Part shown: one piece after another, positions 47,301 through 59,563 of the stretch | Position numbering within the stretch: position 1 is the stretch's first letter | Layout of the letters: every line of letters starts with the position of its first letter | Assembly: GCA_036971615.1 (NCBI GenBank) | Contig: JAYKKR010000017.1 | Location: 310,001 to 374,000 of the forward strand | DNA: 64,000 bases | From: Amyloporia xantha | Lineage: Eukaryota; Basidiomycota; Agaricomycetes; Polyporales; Adustoporiaceae | Direction: 5' to 3' | Translations under genes and position numbers: made by a program | Notes under the pieces: model-generated | What the model was told of the DNA's origin: nothing | Seen by the model: the letters and a program-made list of their open reading frames with translations, nothing else | Database searches by the model: none

Positions 47301-47895
47301 ACCCGCAACTATTCTGTAGCTTAAAAGACGTATTGGTGTTCGCGGTACAGCAGGCAGCACACCTGCACCTGCCTCAAAGGTGCCTCATCACCGTCGAGAG
47401 TCATCCATCTTCGGCACCCCTACTGTAGCAGGCTCTCGACCGCCGTCAGCACTCTCAGATACTGGAAGCAGTGTGAAAGACCGCAAGCTGACCGATACAC
47501 CCTCAACCATCACAAAGCCTGCATTGACCAAAAGTATTCGGGCGAATGGACCTTCCACTATTGCTGCCAAGCGCTCTCTGGAGGGAGCAATGGGTCCACC
47601 TCCTGCTGTATCTCGAAGTAACTCCGCATCGGGAACATCCAGTACTGCTACCCCAACGCGAATCCCATCCACATCTCGTCCTTCCGTTGCTTCTGGTGCA
47701 CCCAGCGCGTACGCCAAACCGACATCCTCAGCGGCTCAACGGCGCCTGTCAACATCGTCGATGGAGCCTTCACGCTTGCGGTCCACACTTGCCAGCCGGG
47801 AGACCCTCAGCTCCGCCAGCGAAGCCGAAGAGAAGGAGAAGGAGAACACCGCGCCCGGTGCGAAGGCAAGGCGAATGAGTGTTTTGGCGGCGTGA
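44323..47895 (+). CDS. Large coiled-coil protein of unknown function
   Basis: Four exons (44323-44647, 44701-46646, 46701-47258, 47320-47895) give 1,134 residues. The first 350 are disordered and Ser/Pro/Thr-rich. They include a short internal repeat in which the motif RPSLDSTxxxRPSQES and PPxTPTTDxxFxSLxSI occurs twice (44,730-44,960). From about residue 355 (EDLIWSLRTQLALQSELCV) to about 940 there is nearly continuous coiled coil with long Glu/Arg heptads. The final 190 residues are again disordered Ser/Thr/Pro with basic patches (KRRIGVRGTAG, KARRMSVLAA). The architecture fits cytoskeletal, spindle-pole or vesicle-tether scaffolds, but no family-specific motif was identified. All introns are phase-consistent, so the model is probably right. 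Confidence 0.85.
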
Positions 47896-48343
47896 GACCA
47901 TTACTGTTGGACGATTTCCCTCTGGATACCCCCGTTATCATCAGTGTATACGTATATGCCGTAGCAGTATCTTGCATCTTCGACTTCCCCATGGACACAT
48001 AGGCACCTCACACATACACCTCCCGCATATGAATATCGAACACCATGCACTTGAACTTATGCCATTATCTACTTACGCTAGCTTTGCGCTCGCTCGCTGT
48101 GTTGTTTGACCTCTGTCGATTTGTTCTCATGAATGCATTGTTTTCACTTGAAACATAACTACACAAGGCCGCAACATGATAATGGGGAATACATACACCA
48201 TGCCTGCTTAGCATTAGATCCTAACCACACCTAATTGATACAGGGATGTCAGATGATACACTAAGATGCACAATACAATACTACAATCCTGATGTGTTGC
48301 AAAATATCCTAACAGGCCAAACGGAGAAATGGGACTATGCTCT
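47896..48343. other. Shared 3' region of two convergent genes
   Basis: The coiled-coil gene (+) and the ATG14-like gene (-) converge here. The stretch should contain both 3' untranslated regions. No gene was seen. Confidence 0.5.
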
Positions 48344-50730
48344 CTATTCCAGGCTCGCGTCCACAAGATCCCAACCTTCTTCATCCTCTTCTACGATCCG
48401 TTCGGCATGTCTACGTTCCTTGCCACTCGTCCCACGCGCACGCGGCCGTGTCGGATTCGCCGTAGTCGCCTGCAAGAGCTGCGCAAAGTCGAGCGGAAAA
48501 CTCGGAGGAGTGGGAGGACCCAGCAAGGGATAAGTGGCATGTGATTTCCTACATACAGCGAGCACCGGGCTCAGAAAGGTTTGACAATGAACGGTGGATC
48601 TTACTCACCTTCCCAACTCAGGACTGCAGCAGACCGCCCACAAGTTCCCGAGCACCTCCCCAGCCTGAGCAAGCGGCACTTCGACCGCCTGCGTATGTGC
48701 AAGATAGCAGACATCGTAGATCAACATGGCCAATGCCGTCGTGAAAGACGTCCCAGGGGAGGAAGCTGCGCCCGGCGGCTCCTCGATCTGCGAATCCATC
48801 AGCGAAGCAGAGAGCGCGTGCTCCCGCGTCCCCAGCGATGGTGACGCTGCGGGAGTGCTGACGGAGCGGGGATGTACAGGTGGGCGGGAGGGTGACGAGG
48901 ACAGCGTGTTGGCATTAGAAGGCGACGATGAAGGGTTGGAGGAGGAAACATGCAGCGGCTGCTTCGTCGACCATCTGACAGGTTATGCGTATTGACATCC
49001 CGTCTACAAACGCACCGAGAAAAAATGCATACCTTGCCCAACCCCCACTCTCGCCTCCTCTAATACTGCCAATCCATGGAATGCCCACACCGAGCAGACC
49101 ATTGCCCTTTGTCCCGCCTGAGGATGACGAAGAGCTACTGCTTGGAATTGATGAAGAGGGCGATGTGCTTGACCTACTCCACACGATCTCAAACGGCAGC
49201 TTGATTCCCAAGTAGAAAGCTAACAAAGTCAAGAAGTGGACCGTATGCGTGACCACAGCGTTGATATGATCGGGGGGATATCCTAGCAGGAAATGTGTAC
49301 AGCATGACGAATAATTAATAATGATCACTACTTACGTCTCATATCTCCTGGAACTGGGAGGACCAGCCCCCCAATCGTCCATTCGCCTTTCGTCCCCGCT
49401 TTCCCGCCAATGGGTGGGCGACCGCCTACCTGGAAATAGATATGGCGTCAGCACCAACAAATAAACGAATCAAGTACCAAGAAATTCGAAAAAAATCATC
49501 TGTGACAATCAATTAAACATATTCCATCATTGCATACGGTCCCATTATCGGTTTGAACGGAGCAAATGATATCTCTACGAGAACTTGCGTAGTTTAAGAA
49601 TCACGCAGGGCAACGCTCACCTCGACAACGCTGAATACTTCCACGAGCTCTTGCACGAGCCCTGACCGCGCTCTCGCCAGCGTATCCGACAGCGCCGCTA
49701 GTTGGAACCGCGCTTCGTCCATCTGGCGTGCAAGAGAGTCAGCGCCCCTCTCAGCCGGGGCGTACTGCACGACCCCACGCGTATGGGAAAAGGTGTGCGG
49801 GGAGGATGATGTCGGTGACATGAAGCTCCCGCGCCCGCTCTGTGGGGAGATCGATACATGCGAGAGCGCTGGACGCGAGGATGGGGACGCCCCGGGGGAG
49901 GGCGACGGGTAGGGGTGAGCAGCGCGGGAGGAAGTGGGGGGACGTGGAATGGCGGTGGGGGCTGAGGCGCCGGTAGTTGTGGGCGGGAGGGGAGAGGCGG
50001 AGTAGGAGGACGAGCCGCGTCGGTGGGCTGCCGGACGTGACTGGGGTGATGAAGTGAGCGGGGCAGGTGTGTGCGGGAAGGAGCCGGGGAGGCTTGGAGT
50101 GAAATTGTTCGGTGGCGAAGCGGAGGTCGAACTAGGAGAGCCTGGTATGGCTTGCGAACTCGTGTGAGGGTAATTGTAGGTTGAAGACGCGATTGCGAGT
50201 GTGCGCCGACGTGAGGCGAGTGATGCGCGGAGAGCGCGGAGACGTTCGCGTGCTATACAAGGAAAAATATCAACAGTCAAATTCACTGGCTCCAACGTAT
50301 GCATTCAGGTGGCATCAATGCTTCGCATATGGACTCGACCGCATCCTGCAGTCGAGTTCATAGCCCTTTCCTAGTATCTACTTAGCGCAGAGGTGAACAA
50401 GAATCACTCACCCTTTTCATTAGACTTTCTAACATCGTCCACTGCCTCCCATAGTTCTTGGACTCTCTCCTCTGTCCCTTTCAGATCAGCTCTCCGCAAG
50501 CGGGCAGGCTCGACTGTCGAGGTTAGTGCACGCTGAGCAGAAGTAATATGTGTGTCGCGATCACCCGCTGCGTGGTTCGTCTGCCGCCGAAAGGAGAGCA
50601 AGCTGCAAGGCGGATTGGGAATCAGTCTTTCAATCGATTCAGAAATCCTGGAGGGCGTTACATACTGCTGTTTCAGACAGTTCTCGCAGTAGAATTGCCG
50701 CTGCTTTAATTCACAATTCTGACATTCCAT
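48344..50730 (-). CDS. ATG14: ATG14/UVRAG-family subunit of the Vps34 PI3-kinase complex
   Basis: It begins MECQNCELKQRQFYCENC, the N-terminal double CxxC that in Atg14/Barkor is required for endoplasmic reticulum or phagophore targeting. A phase-2 intron follows (donor GTATGT near 50,665). The next exon gives a helical coiled-coil-like region (RLRRADLKGTEERVQELWEAV), then ERLRALRASLASRRRTLAIAS, a long Ser/Pro-rich insertion (50,170-49,780), RQMDEARFQLAALSDTLARA and LVQELVEVFSVVEV. Beyond a further intron come GTKGEWTIGGLVLPVPGDM and HINAVVTHTVHFLTLLAFYLGIKLPF, both typical of the ATG14/Vps38 domain, and the C-terminus ends DEEGWDLVDASLE at 48344. Known relatives recruit Vps34-Vps15-Vps30 for autophagy (Atg14) or endosomal sorting (Vps38/UVRAG). 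The CxxC start favours Atg14. Confidence 0.82.
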
Positions 50731-51279
50731 TCAGCCGCTGAGAGAAAGAGCTGCAGCTGGGGGAAGACTAGATTCCTGGATGGATGATTGTTGGAGTGGA
50801 AATGGCGCACTCTACTGATATCAGTCAAAGTGGTAGAAACAAACGTCCGTGTTCTCCTGCAGTGGTCAGAATGGTACAGTGTTGGCTAATACTAAGCATC
50901 AGTGGCCTCCTTTGGCGCGCCATCGTGCCTATTTTGGAAGGAGCGCCCTCAATAGGTCTGTCACGGTTCGCGTTTGTATTTGCCTCCCCAGACTAACCAA
51001 GTTCTCTACATATATAGGAACCTTTATTCAATGCTTGAGAGTGAGGACAAGATGGTCGCAATATAGTCGTCTTCCCCCGTATGGCCGTCGCATCCGCCTT
51101 TATGTTATATTCCTTGTCCCGGGTAATATATGGCCAACGCCAAAGACTGATGTAAATAATCAAGAAACCATGCTCTGAGTCATTCAGATCATCTACAGAA
51201 ATTTACATTGATACCTATCTACATGTACACGCCAGTTCAACAAGCCGGAATCCTAACAGAATCCTATCCAAGCGCAACA
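50731..51279. other. Promoter side of ATG14 and 3' side of the dynamin gene
   Basis: No gene, repeat or clear motif was recognised in these 549 bp. Confidence 0.4.
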
Positions 51280-52617
51280 CTAGTACAAACCGAAATTGTG
51301 CAACTCCATCTGCACACTTTCGAGTCGCTCTTTCTTGCCAATCAGCTCCTTCCTCGTAGAGACAATGCTCGGATCTTCAGCGATATACGCTTCACATCGT
51401 TCCGTGGCTTTTGACGACCCAAGCCCCAGTCTCTCAATCAGGAACTGCTGGAGAGCCTCCGTCAATCCGTACAGGAACAGGTGATCGATAGACAGAGGCA
51501 CGTAGTCTATGACTCGCTGAAGAAAGAAGTGCAAGCCAGTAGGCGGATGAGTTATCGTCAACATACAACGTGACAGCATCCCCACCTTATACGCGACATG
51601 AAAGTATGCCCGCACTTCCGCCATGACTTGCAATTCCTCCTCATATATGTCGGGTGGGTTCAGTTTTCCAAGATCGTCGGCCGTCACATTGAACCCGACC
51701 TTCGCCAGAGCGGCCAGTGCATCCTGTATATTCTGCCTGCGTTCGTCTGAATCCGAACCGGAGGCAGATTCCGTGGCAGAAGGTGCTGCGAAAGACGACT
51801 GTGAAGGCGTTGCGAATCCCGTAAATCCGCCCGTTCGATTGGCTGCGTTTGAACTGTTTTGCGTCCCCGCGCTGGAAAAGCCATTCGCTGACGTTCCGAA
51901 GAAACCTTTATTACTTGATGTCCCCGGAGAAATACCAGAGGGTGTTGCCGGCTCAGCGCTGCTCGAGAAATTGAAGGGATGATTAGTAGATTTTGCAGTA
52001 AAACCCTGACCATTGGAAGCTGGAGCATGTTTGGGAGCCGTCACCGGAAGAAGAGTCTTGGCGAGCCCATTGCCGGCTCGAGCATCTTTGTAGAGCGCGA
52101 GGGACTTAGCGGTTTTCTCTGCAAGATAGTGGTTGTTTTGCGTGAATGGTGTCGTCTCTAGCTTTAATATGTTCATAAGGTGGACAAGGGTCCCTTCTTT
52201 GTGCGCTTTCAGCAGTTCTTGAACCGCTAATCTACAAGAGCGGAAATGACAGGTCAGAAGGGGCCTGTAGTGAGTGGGTCCGTATGCACCTCACGCGTGC
52301 CTGCAAATTCGCGTAACGTCTGAACTTTTTTCGTATCAGGAAGGTAAGTGTGTCTTCAAATGCCTTGTGGACTTCCTCGAAACAGTTGCGACTGTATTGT
52401 CCCCACGATGTTTGGAAATCTAGAATGAGCTGGACCTTTACTGGGTACGGCACGTTGTTTGGTAGCTCCCTTGTGATAGATCTGCCACAAGACGCCAAGT
52501 CATCAGCAGGAAAGCGATAGTGGGCGAAGAAGAACATAAGTACTGCTCGATAAAATGCTTCACATCCGCCAGGTATATCAACTTCTCTGACGAAGAGGCA
52601 ACGGCAGAATTAGGGTT

Positions 52618-52649
<32 letters not shown>

Positions 52650-54362
52650 CGTCGTCGTCGTCGTCGTCAATGTCAATATTCAGGTAGTAAGCAGTATCTT
52701 TCCCCGCCTCTTTGGCAGAGGGATAGGGTATGAAGGGAGGAGCGGTAGAGCGTATCTCGTGCTTGAATGCAGCATAAATCTGTCGATTCATCTGCACAAG
52801 CTCCACGGTCGATGTCCCACCTTGGACATAGTCTCTGACATCCCTACAGAACTCCGTGACTAGATTGAGCACATATGCCGACGGCTCCGTAGTGACCGCT
52901 GGCGGCAGCTGTTCGAGCTCCTTATTACACTTCGCAAGCTGGCTTACGACCTCTCCCTGTAAGTTTGGCAAACTGTAGGAGGGTGCTCTCAGTCGATCCG
53001 GGACAATGAGACGACCAAGGAAACGCACGTGTCGTTTATCCTCTGGGTGAGCAGCTTGCTGAGAGTGTCTACCAGGTTCTGTGTGCCGAAACGGTGCTGG
53101 TGAGGAGACTTGTTCCATGGAGTGTTCCTCGTGAAGAATTCCATCTCCGAGGCACGCGCCTGCGCGGCCGTAATTCCTGCCGCCCGCTCGGCGTCGTCAG
53201 GTTGGCGTGTACAGAAGTAGCCGTGCATGAGCTGATTGGCAGCACTGCGACCCTCAAGCAGTTCCAGCCACAGTTCTCGTAGCTTCACTGACCCAGAGGG
53301 CAGGGTGTCAGGCTTCGTCAGCACACCTGGCCACGCATGCATTAGATCCCCGTCTTGTACCTTCCGTACCGCCGTACTCACCTAACGTCCGCGTACCAGA
53401 TGGATCTACATCACGCGCAAGCCGAGCAGCCTTCTGGTTGTCGATATCATCTGCGAACATAGGATCAACGCTCAGTCATGAATACGGAAGTCGGTACTCA
53501 CCGCTCATTGGGAGAGTCACCAGGATGAGACAATTGCCCTTGATATGGGACATGACCAGATCTTGAACCAATTGTACTATCTCCGGCTCGGCATTCTGTA
53601 TGATACCTGTATACTTCTGTCATTGTCATGCTTGCTTTCCATTCAGGTCCAAGACGTACCAGGTAGATCCACGAAAGACAAGTCGGTCAGCTCCGAGCCT
53701 GTCAAGTCGATACATACGGCGTTCCGCGAGAATGAGAGCGCTTCATGCTCTGTGTACTTCAGACCACCCGTCAAGTCCTCCAGACTCATAGTCAGAAACT
53801 TGTCTGGTGAGACTGTAGGATGCAAGACAGCGGCCTGAGCGCGCCGCAGCATAAGCTCCAGTTCGCGTTTATCAGAGATGACTCCCCCGAAAAACAACTC
53901 TTTGACTTTGTCCCTCCTCTTGCCTCTGTCGTCAAATTCCCATCGAATGGAAATCTGGCACGACCAGGGGCCAGAGGAAGACGACATACGGCATTCCATG
54001 GGACATCGTGTACACGTTCCGGCATCTCGTGGGACAGTAATCTGTGGAAGTGGCAGACATGAAAAGGTGGACACGAGGGAGGGGAGAGCAGAATACCCCG
54101 GAGATCGCCTCAACTAGACTAGACTTGCCAGCACTCTGGTTCCCAATGACGGCAATCCGAGGCAGATCCAAGTCCGCTTGTGCCCTGTCAATTTATCCAT
54201 CAACTTGTATTTCCAGACTGTCACCGGTGCCACTCGCCCTGACGCACGCAGCTTCTTGACAAGTTCAAGTAGCTCTTTGCGCCGGTGCGCGTAGCTGCTG
54301 TCAGAAGACAACAGAATGCCTGATTGTGGCGTCATTAGATAGGTAGTTGATTCAATCTTCAT
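51280..54362 (-). CDS. Dynamin-family large GTPase
   Basis: It starts MKIESTTYLMTPQSG at 54362. GTPase motifs in order: G1 GNQSAGKSS (about 54,140), the G2 region TVPRDAGTCTRCP (54,030), G3 DLPG (53,660) and G4 TKPD (53,325). The middle/stalk region follows, and the C-terminus is a GTPase effector domain ending KKERLESVQMELHNFGL at 51280. There is no PH or Pro-rich domain. This and the leading residues SGAQADLDLPRIAV match the Mx-like/Vps1-like fungal dynamin group, which remodels or scissions membranes. Two oddities: the first intron appears to use a GC donor (GCGAGT, about 54,235), and the stalk contains a run of seven Asp and eleven Asn. A further disordered insertion (52,020-51,740; Ser/Gly/Phe-rich) precedes the effector domain. 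About nine exons; not all edges are resolved. Confidence 0.88.
52615..52665. repeat. Trinucleotide microsatellite (GTT)n(GTC)n within the dynamin coding region
   Basis: On the coding strand it reads as GAC then AAC codons, encoding Asp7-Asn11 in a loop before the stalk segment SEKLIYLADVKHFIEQ. Its length is likely to be polymorphic. Confidence 0.9.
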
Positions 54363-54895
54363 ATGGAATATCGCAAGAATAGCATGTTAACATTCAACGC
54401 AGTCAATATAAAGGGCACCAGTGTAAGTTGAAAGGAAATACACGAGACATACCAAGGAGAGCAATCTTCGAGTAATAACTTGCAAGCTTGAACTTTATAC
54501 CAACTACAGGTGAACGATTTGTACGCAAGAAAGTAAATGGTGTCGAAGTGGTCACCGCCACATTATTCGAACCTGGGGCGCGTAATATAGAGCGCGTCAC
54601 CACGTGACCGCTTTCAGACCATTTGGTTTGATCCAATGGCCCAATGCACCACTGGCAGTACTGGCGAACTAGTACTGCTACCAGCAAAATACAAGTATTC
54701 ATGAATGTTTCCTGTCCTTCACAAGACTCTCCACAGATTCTTTGTTTTCTCGCGCATCGCCCGTTGTTCACTGTGATAACGTTCTGTCATCAAAATGATG
54801 GTACATCGTCAACGAGAGCGCCCGGGATTCCACTCACCCAGGGTCTCTCAGGCTACTCTCCATAAAGTTAGCGGAGAAGTCGCTTGTATTCTGCA
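54363..54895. other. Divergent promoter region of the dynamin and But2-domain genes
   Basis: 533 bp lie between two divergent start codons. No known motif was identified with confidence; the short ORFs inside are not supported. Confidence 0.45.
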
Positions 54896-55926
54896 ATGAG
54901 ACAAGGCGCAGATTATGTCCCTCTTACCTCGAGATCCTCGTTGGATATCTCTACTGCGGTTGCAACGGAGCCAGAGAAGGACCGCGAACCGCGCGCGAGG
55001 CGTTCTGGTGTGTATCCGAATCCTCCTTGTCCTCCATCTGTTCTTAACTTACAATAATAGACACAAGCAATCGCCTAGTATTTTGGGCGTGCGCAGGAGC
55101 TCTGTTCTCCACCGTTTTATCCCTCGTTGTCGTTCTCGGAGGAGTACTTGATACCCGCGCGCCTACCTCAGCACAAGCTCCATACGGCCAAGTCTTGCGA
55201 CGCCCGAACCCATATATCAATCTCGACAAGGTTTTAAGTAAAGGGAACTATAGCTTTCCGCCCATCACAAACTTTCCGCCGATCGTGCTGCAGATTGACT
55301 CAACCGATTCCGCGCGTAGGATGAAGGAGAACCACAGGCAGTGGCGCTCCAATCTGGGTACCGTGTACCCTGACGACCGTCACATTCTTGTATCCGCTAA
55401 GGCAAGTCATTTTGTACGTTTCCGTTGCCTTAAACACATCTCACATGGCGACCAGACGTCCACCATCGTGCAGTTCCGCAATGTCGATTACGCCATGGAG
55501 CGCTGTGTGCTTACAGCCTCACTTCCCCACGGCACAGAACTGTTTGACCCCGCCACAAAACTCTCTGATCCTAGCGACGTCGACGTCTGGGTTTTGGACA
55601 CAACTAACGAGATCTCGCCGCATATACCTACCAGCTGGGAGCGTGCACCGCAGCGCCGTACGCTTCTCTCCACGCTCACCTTCTCCGCTGAAGGCTCCAG
55701 TAATTCATCCGAGTTCCCCTGCCCGTCAAACGAATTCACGACGCTAGAGCTTGCGTGCGCACATACAGCCCGCGCTTGTGACGTGGATTTCTGGCAGGAT
55801 CAGAGAGCACTGCCGAGAGGTGGTGGGTGAATTGGCAGACTTCTTATGACAAATATCCTCATGCAAGGGACTGTAGGATTTTTCATGACTCAGTACCAGT
55901 CTCCGGTCCGTCTCGCAAACGATTGA
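54896..55926 (+). CDS. Membrane-anchored protein of the But2 C-terminal-domain family
   Basis: Three exons (54896-55007, 55061-55822, 55877-55926) give 307 residues. The N-terminal 40 residues are cytosolic-type (MRQGADYVPLTSRSSLD). One membrane helix follows at about residues 44-68 (FWACAGALFSTVLSLVVVLG), then a luminal or extracellular domain with NPYINLDKV, FRNVDYAMERC and ATKLSDPSDVDVWVLD. It ends in GGFFMTQYQSPVRL, supplied by the short third exon. The order helix-linker-domain and the CxLTAxLP strand are typical of the fungal proteins annotated with the But2 (ubiquitin-3-binding) C-terminal domain, which occur in many copies in Agaricomycetes and have no established role. The terminal exon choice rests on the family-like GFFMTQYQ ending. 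Confidence 0.75.
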
Positions 55927-57533
55927 CACCAGTACTTGCCATAAAAGTGAAGTTGGTGGTCTGTGTATATCTGCAGATTGTACGAGTAGGTTTGTCCCTT
56001 CTATACCTCTATGCAGTCACATAGGACATGTCATGGAGCGTTAGACTGTGACAAGGGGCTGAGCAATTTTTATCATTGTTTTTTTATGGAATGGCGCGTA
56101 TCGGTTGTGTCAGTCTTTTTATTCGTTTCGCGCAGTGTCCAGAACAGCAGAATGCTTTCGGCTAGGTCGAAACCGCATACGATCACAAGACACGCCGCTT
56201 GCATGAGCTTTTGCATTTAGCAGCGCGTGTACTACACGCATGAAACGGCGATATCATCTGTGGTTTGTCCGATCACTGTCTTTTCTTGACTCTTTTCTTG
56301 GAAGTCCTGCATAAATAATTGCGGAACTCGACGATTCCACGATGACGGTAAGAATATTCCCTGACGCATGTCTTCTATATCTCTGATACCTCTGTTTTTG
56401 TCCCCATTGGTCAGGTCGCCGTAAGCAGTCCGTACGTCTGGCATCCATGTATCTTGAGACCTGGTTTTGCTGCTTAGCGCTTTTGTGCATGACGACGCTT
56501 CTTCAATGCGACAGAATGGCCGCAGTTTGCTTTCAAATGCCACCTCATCCGGTACAGTTATAACCATTTGATCAGTACGTTTATCATATCTCTTCCATCA
56601 GAGAGCATGCACTGTCAGACGAAGACGGAAAACATGTATTTGAGGTCCGTTCATTGCTGCATTACATCCAAACCAGCTTTGCCGGTGAGCGGGGTGTGCA
56701 GGGATATCTATTGCACAAGATGCTAGTAGAGGGCATGTTGAACCATTTGGTGTAAGCCCACCTTCGAATTTAAACGGAGCGCGTGGTTTTCTAAGGCCGT
56801 ATGGGACTATACAGATGGTCATGAATGCGGTGCGTGGCACTCACTTACGGTAACCTTGTTCAGCGAAGACAAATCTCGTGCCTCAGCACAGATAATGCCA
56901 GTGGAGAATAATTTCCGAGATGCATGCGAGGTGCGTTTGTCCAATTGGACGAGTGCCTGTTGAAGGGTCCCATTGGACCGTTGTCAGCTATTTTCGTCTC
57001 CAGTGCATGACCTATTGATTTGAGATGCGGCCATAAAGCTACCTCATGGTAGGCCGAGGCCTGAGCTCGGATATTTTCCTGTCTGTTGAGAACCGCAGCT
57101 ACTATTGTCAGCTGTTCGTGCATCAGTCCTTGCAAGCACGAGGATTACTACACACGGTTAAACGTAGCCGTACAATGAGGCTCCCATTTCTTTCATGCTA
57201 TGCGTCCATAGTAACGGAGTCGTGGCGTAGTGTCTCCCTCGACATATCCTTCATAGGCTACTAAGTAAGTGGTCCCAAGTTCGGCAGCACGATGTCATGC
57301 TGAAAATATTACTATAACTCAGCTATTAGGCTTGTTAGCGATTCATTCGAGTGCTGATGCTGCTGCGGCGATAAAATGTTCATACATCGGTACAATATCA
57401 TCACATGCATGATGTTCGGGCTCTCTACCGCCGTGCTGGATTCCGTTAGTGACAGATCGATCACCAGTCACGGTGTTGGTTCCCGAGCGTTGAGTGGATG
57501 ATTCCTGGCTTTCACAGGCATTCTAACAAATCT
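55927..57533. other. 1.6-kb region without a supportable gene
   Basis: Minus-strand ORFs at 57135-56860 (with QLTIVAAVLNRQENIRAQ) and 56567-56232 may be remnants of one decayed gene, but no credible splice chain or motif was found. Nothing else was recognised. Confidence 0.35.
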
Positions 57534-57930
57534 CACTGCAAAGAAATCACCATTTGACAGGCAGTGAAAAAGGTAAGATAAGCATGGAAAAATATATACT
57601 TATGGAACCATTTCAAGGGAGTTGGAATTGTATGGAACGGTTATCATTTCAAAAGCTATTGTAGAATTGGAAAGTTAAAGTTTAATGTACTAAATGAGGT
57701 TACATAAAAGATACATGAAATTACTGATCCATCAGTAAATGCTTCATTCCATTACTTTTAGATAACCTTATTAGTATGTCAAACTTCAACTTTGTGAATC
57801 TCCAACAGGTTTTTAAAATAATGACATTTCACACAATTTCAACTCACCTGAGATGCTTTGATAAGTCAACCCTTTCCCACACCTATCTTACCCTTTTCAC
57901 TACCTGTGAAACGGTGATTTCTTTGCAGTG
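57534..57930. mobile_element. 397-bp fold-back MITE with CACTG ends
   Basis: The terminal sequence CACTGCAAAGAAATCACC is repeated as its exact reverse complement at the other end. TCT flanks both sides (57531-57533 and 57931-57933). The two halves are inverted copies along almost their whole length (about 198 bp each) with scattered substitutions, meeting at TTACTGATCCATCAGTAA (57721-57738). It is AT-rich and non-coding. CACTG-type ends with a 3-bp duplication point to the CACTA (EnSpm) superfamily. Confidence 0.92.
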
Positions 57931-58202
57931 TCTACATCTACACCGCAGCGATCTCTGACCGGATACGTAAACTGAGCAGTGAGTGAAGACCTTTATCGTC
58001 TGAAAATAGAAGATCTGATCTCGAGTGATCGCAGTATTCGTCTGCTCACCAGGCGCCGATTGATATCATGACTTGCGCACGCCGGGTTATGAGCCCGTCG
58101 TCTTCGCAAAATGAGGTCGGAGACGCGCACCTGCTCTATATATTCAGGATTCAGTAGCGGATAGAGTGCGACGTTCGGCTCCTCGTCCCCCATAGTGCGC
58201 TC

Positions 58203-59563
58203 ATGTCTTCAATCTTCGCCTCCGGACCGGTTGCATCGGTGACCTCTTCGCCGCCTAGCTTTGTTCCTATCGCGTATTCTTTGGCGACCATTGCCACGCC
58301 TAGCTATAGTTCTATTGTATATGCAACCTCCGTCCCACAACCCTTTGAAGCCCAGTGGGGTTTGACTACGAAACAGGTGACATGGCTCTGCCAGTCTATC
58401 AATGCCGGCGTGTATATTGGTGCAATGGCTTGGGGTATGAGTATTAATTTACATACCCGTCTCTAAACTAACCTTTCAATCACAGGATTGCACACAGCTA
58501 TCTTCTACAAGGCCGTAAGGACTGTGTTGAAGAGCAACGATAGGAGCCGTCGAATCTGGCTGCCCTTCGTCAGTGTCCTGTGGGCAATGGGCACCATCAA
58601 TATGGCCTGTAACATCAAAGTCAACGAATTGGCATTTATCGATTCTATCACTGCAAATGGCGGAGCCCTCGCATACGATACAAACGTACAACGTTATCCA
58701 GTCACCCTTGCCGCTCTGGCAGTGGGAATCATCAATCTGACTCTTGCTGACAGCTTCCTGGTGAGTGGTTGCGGTGCCGAGCAAATACGCGTCGGTCCTC
58801 TAATGTAACTGCGATCTCTTCTAGATATACAGGATTTATTCCGTATGGAAGCAATTGTATATCACTATTCCGTTAGGGATGTTGTGTGCGGTATCATCAG
58901 GTCCGTCGTTTATGAGGTCTCTTTGGGCTCATGCTCATGACAGCTCCCAGGCTTTGCAATATTTCAATGCTCTTCCGCTGCAGATAATTTTGATAGTTAT
59001 TGGACCGGCCCGTCCTCATATTTTAGTGGCACGCAGGTTTATGGCGGTATCATGGGATCGCTGCATACACTCTTCGCCATTATATTACTCTGGCGTATTC
59101 TTGATCTTCGTCGCAAGTTATCTGGAGGTCTCACCGCTCATAACAAGGCTAAGTACGCGGGCATCAAAACGATCGTCATCGAATCTGCGCTGCCATATGG
59201 TATCATATCATTCGTGTTGATGATCCTGTATTGTGCGCAGAGCTCCGGCGCAAACCTGTTCGTTCCTCTTCTCGTCCAACTGGAAGTAAGTTTCCAATGT
59301 CTTTGTTCCACATTAATGCAGAGTGGACCTGACATCCATACGCACAGGGGATTGTCCCGGAACTGATTATTACGCGTATCATGAGCGACTACGCATGGTC
59401 CCTGGACAAATTCCTCGCGATCAATAAGAAGATGGCCGCATCCCATGTTGAATCAGGATATTCCATGAGCGTTCCAGACACAGAGGGCGTTTCAATGGCT
59501 ACGTTGGTCACCGAGTCCCATGGTTCGATGGACAAGAAGGTACCTCCCGCATACGTCGCTTAA
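58203..59563 (+). CDS. Seven-helix membrane protein of a fungal expanded family
   Basis: Five exons (58203-58434, 58486-58760, 58825-58900, 58951-59285, 59348-59563) give 377 residues. Hydrophobic segments are spread along the first 300 residues: VYIGAMAWGLHTAIF, WLPFVSVLWAMGTINMA, VTLAALAVGIINLTLADSFL, YITIPLGMLCAVSSG, MGSLHTLFAIILLWRIL and ALPYGIISFVLMILY, then VPELIITRIMSDY. The ADSFLIYRIYSVW segment at the end of the third helix, and short inter-helix loops, are typical of the many uncharacterised seven-helix proteins of Agaricomycetes. The C-terminal 60 residues are cytosolic and Ser/Thr-rich. No ligand or partner can be inferred. The fourth exon's acceptor (CCCAG at 58950) was chosen because it preserves frame and the helix order. 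Confidence 0.75.

Noticed and set aside
48541..49215. Plus-strand ORFs opposite the ATG14-like gene
   Set aside because: They are antisense shadows of the minus-strand exons, which carry clear family motifs.
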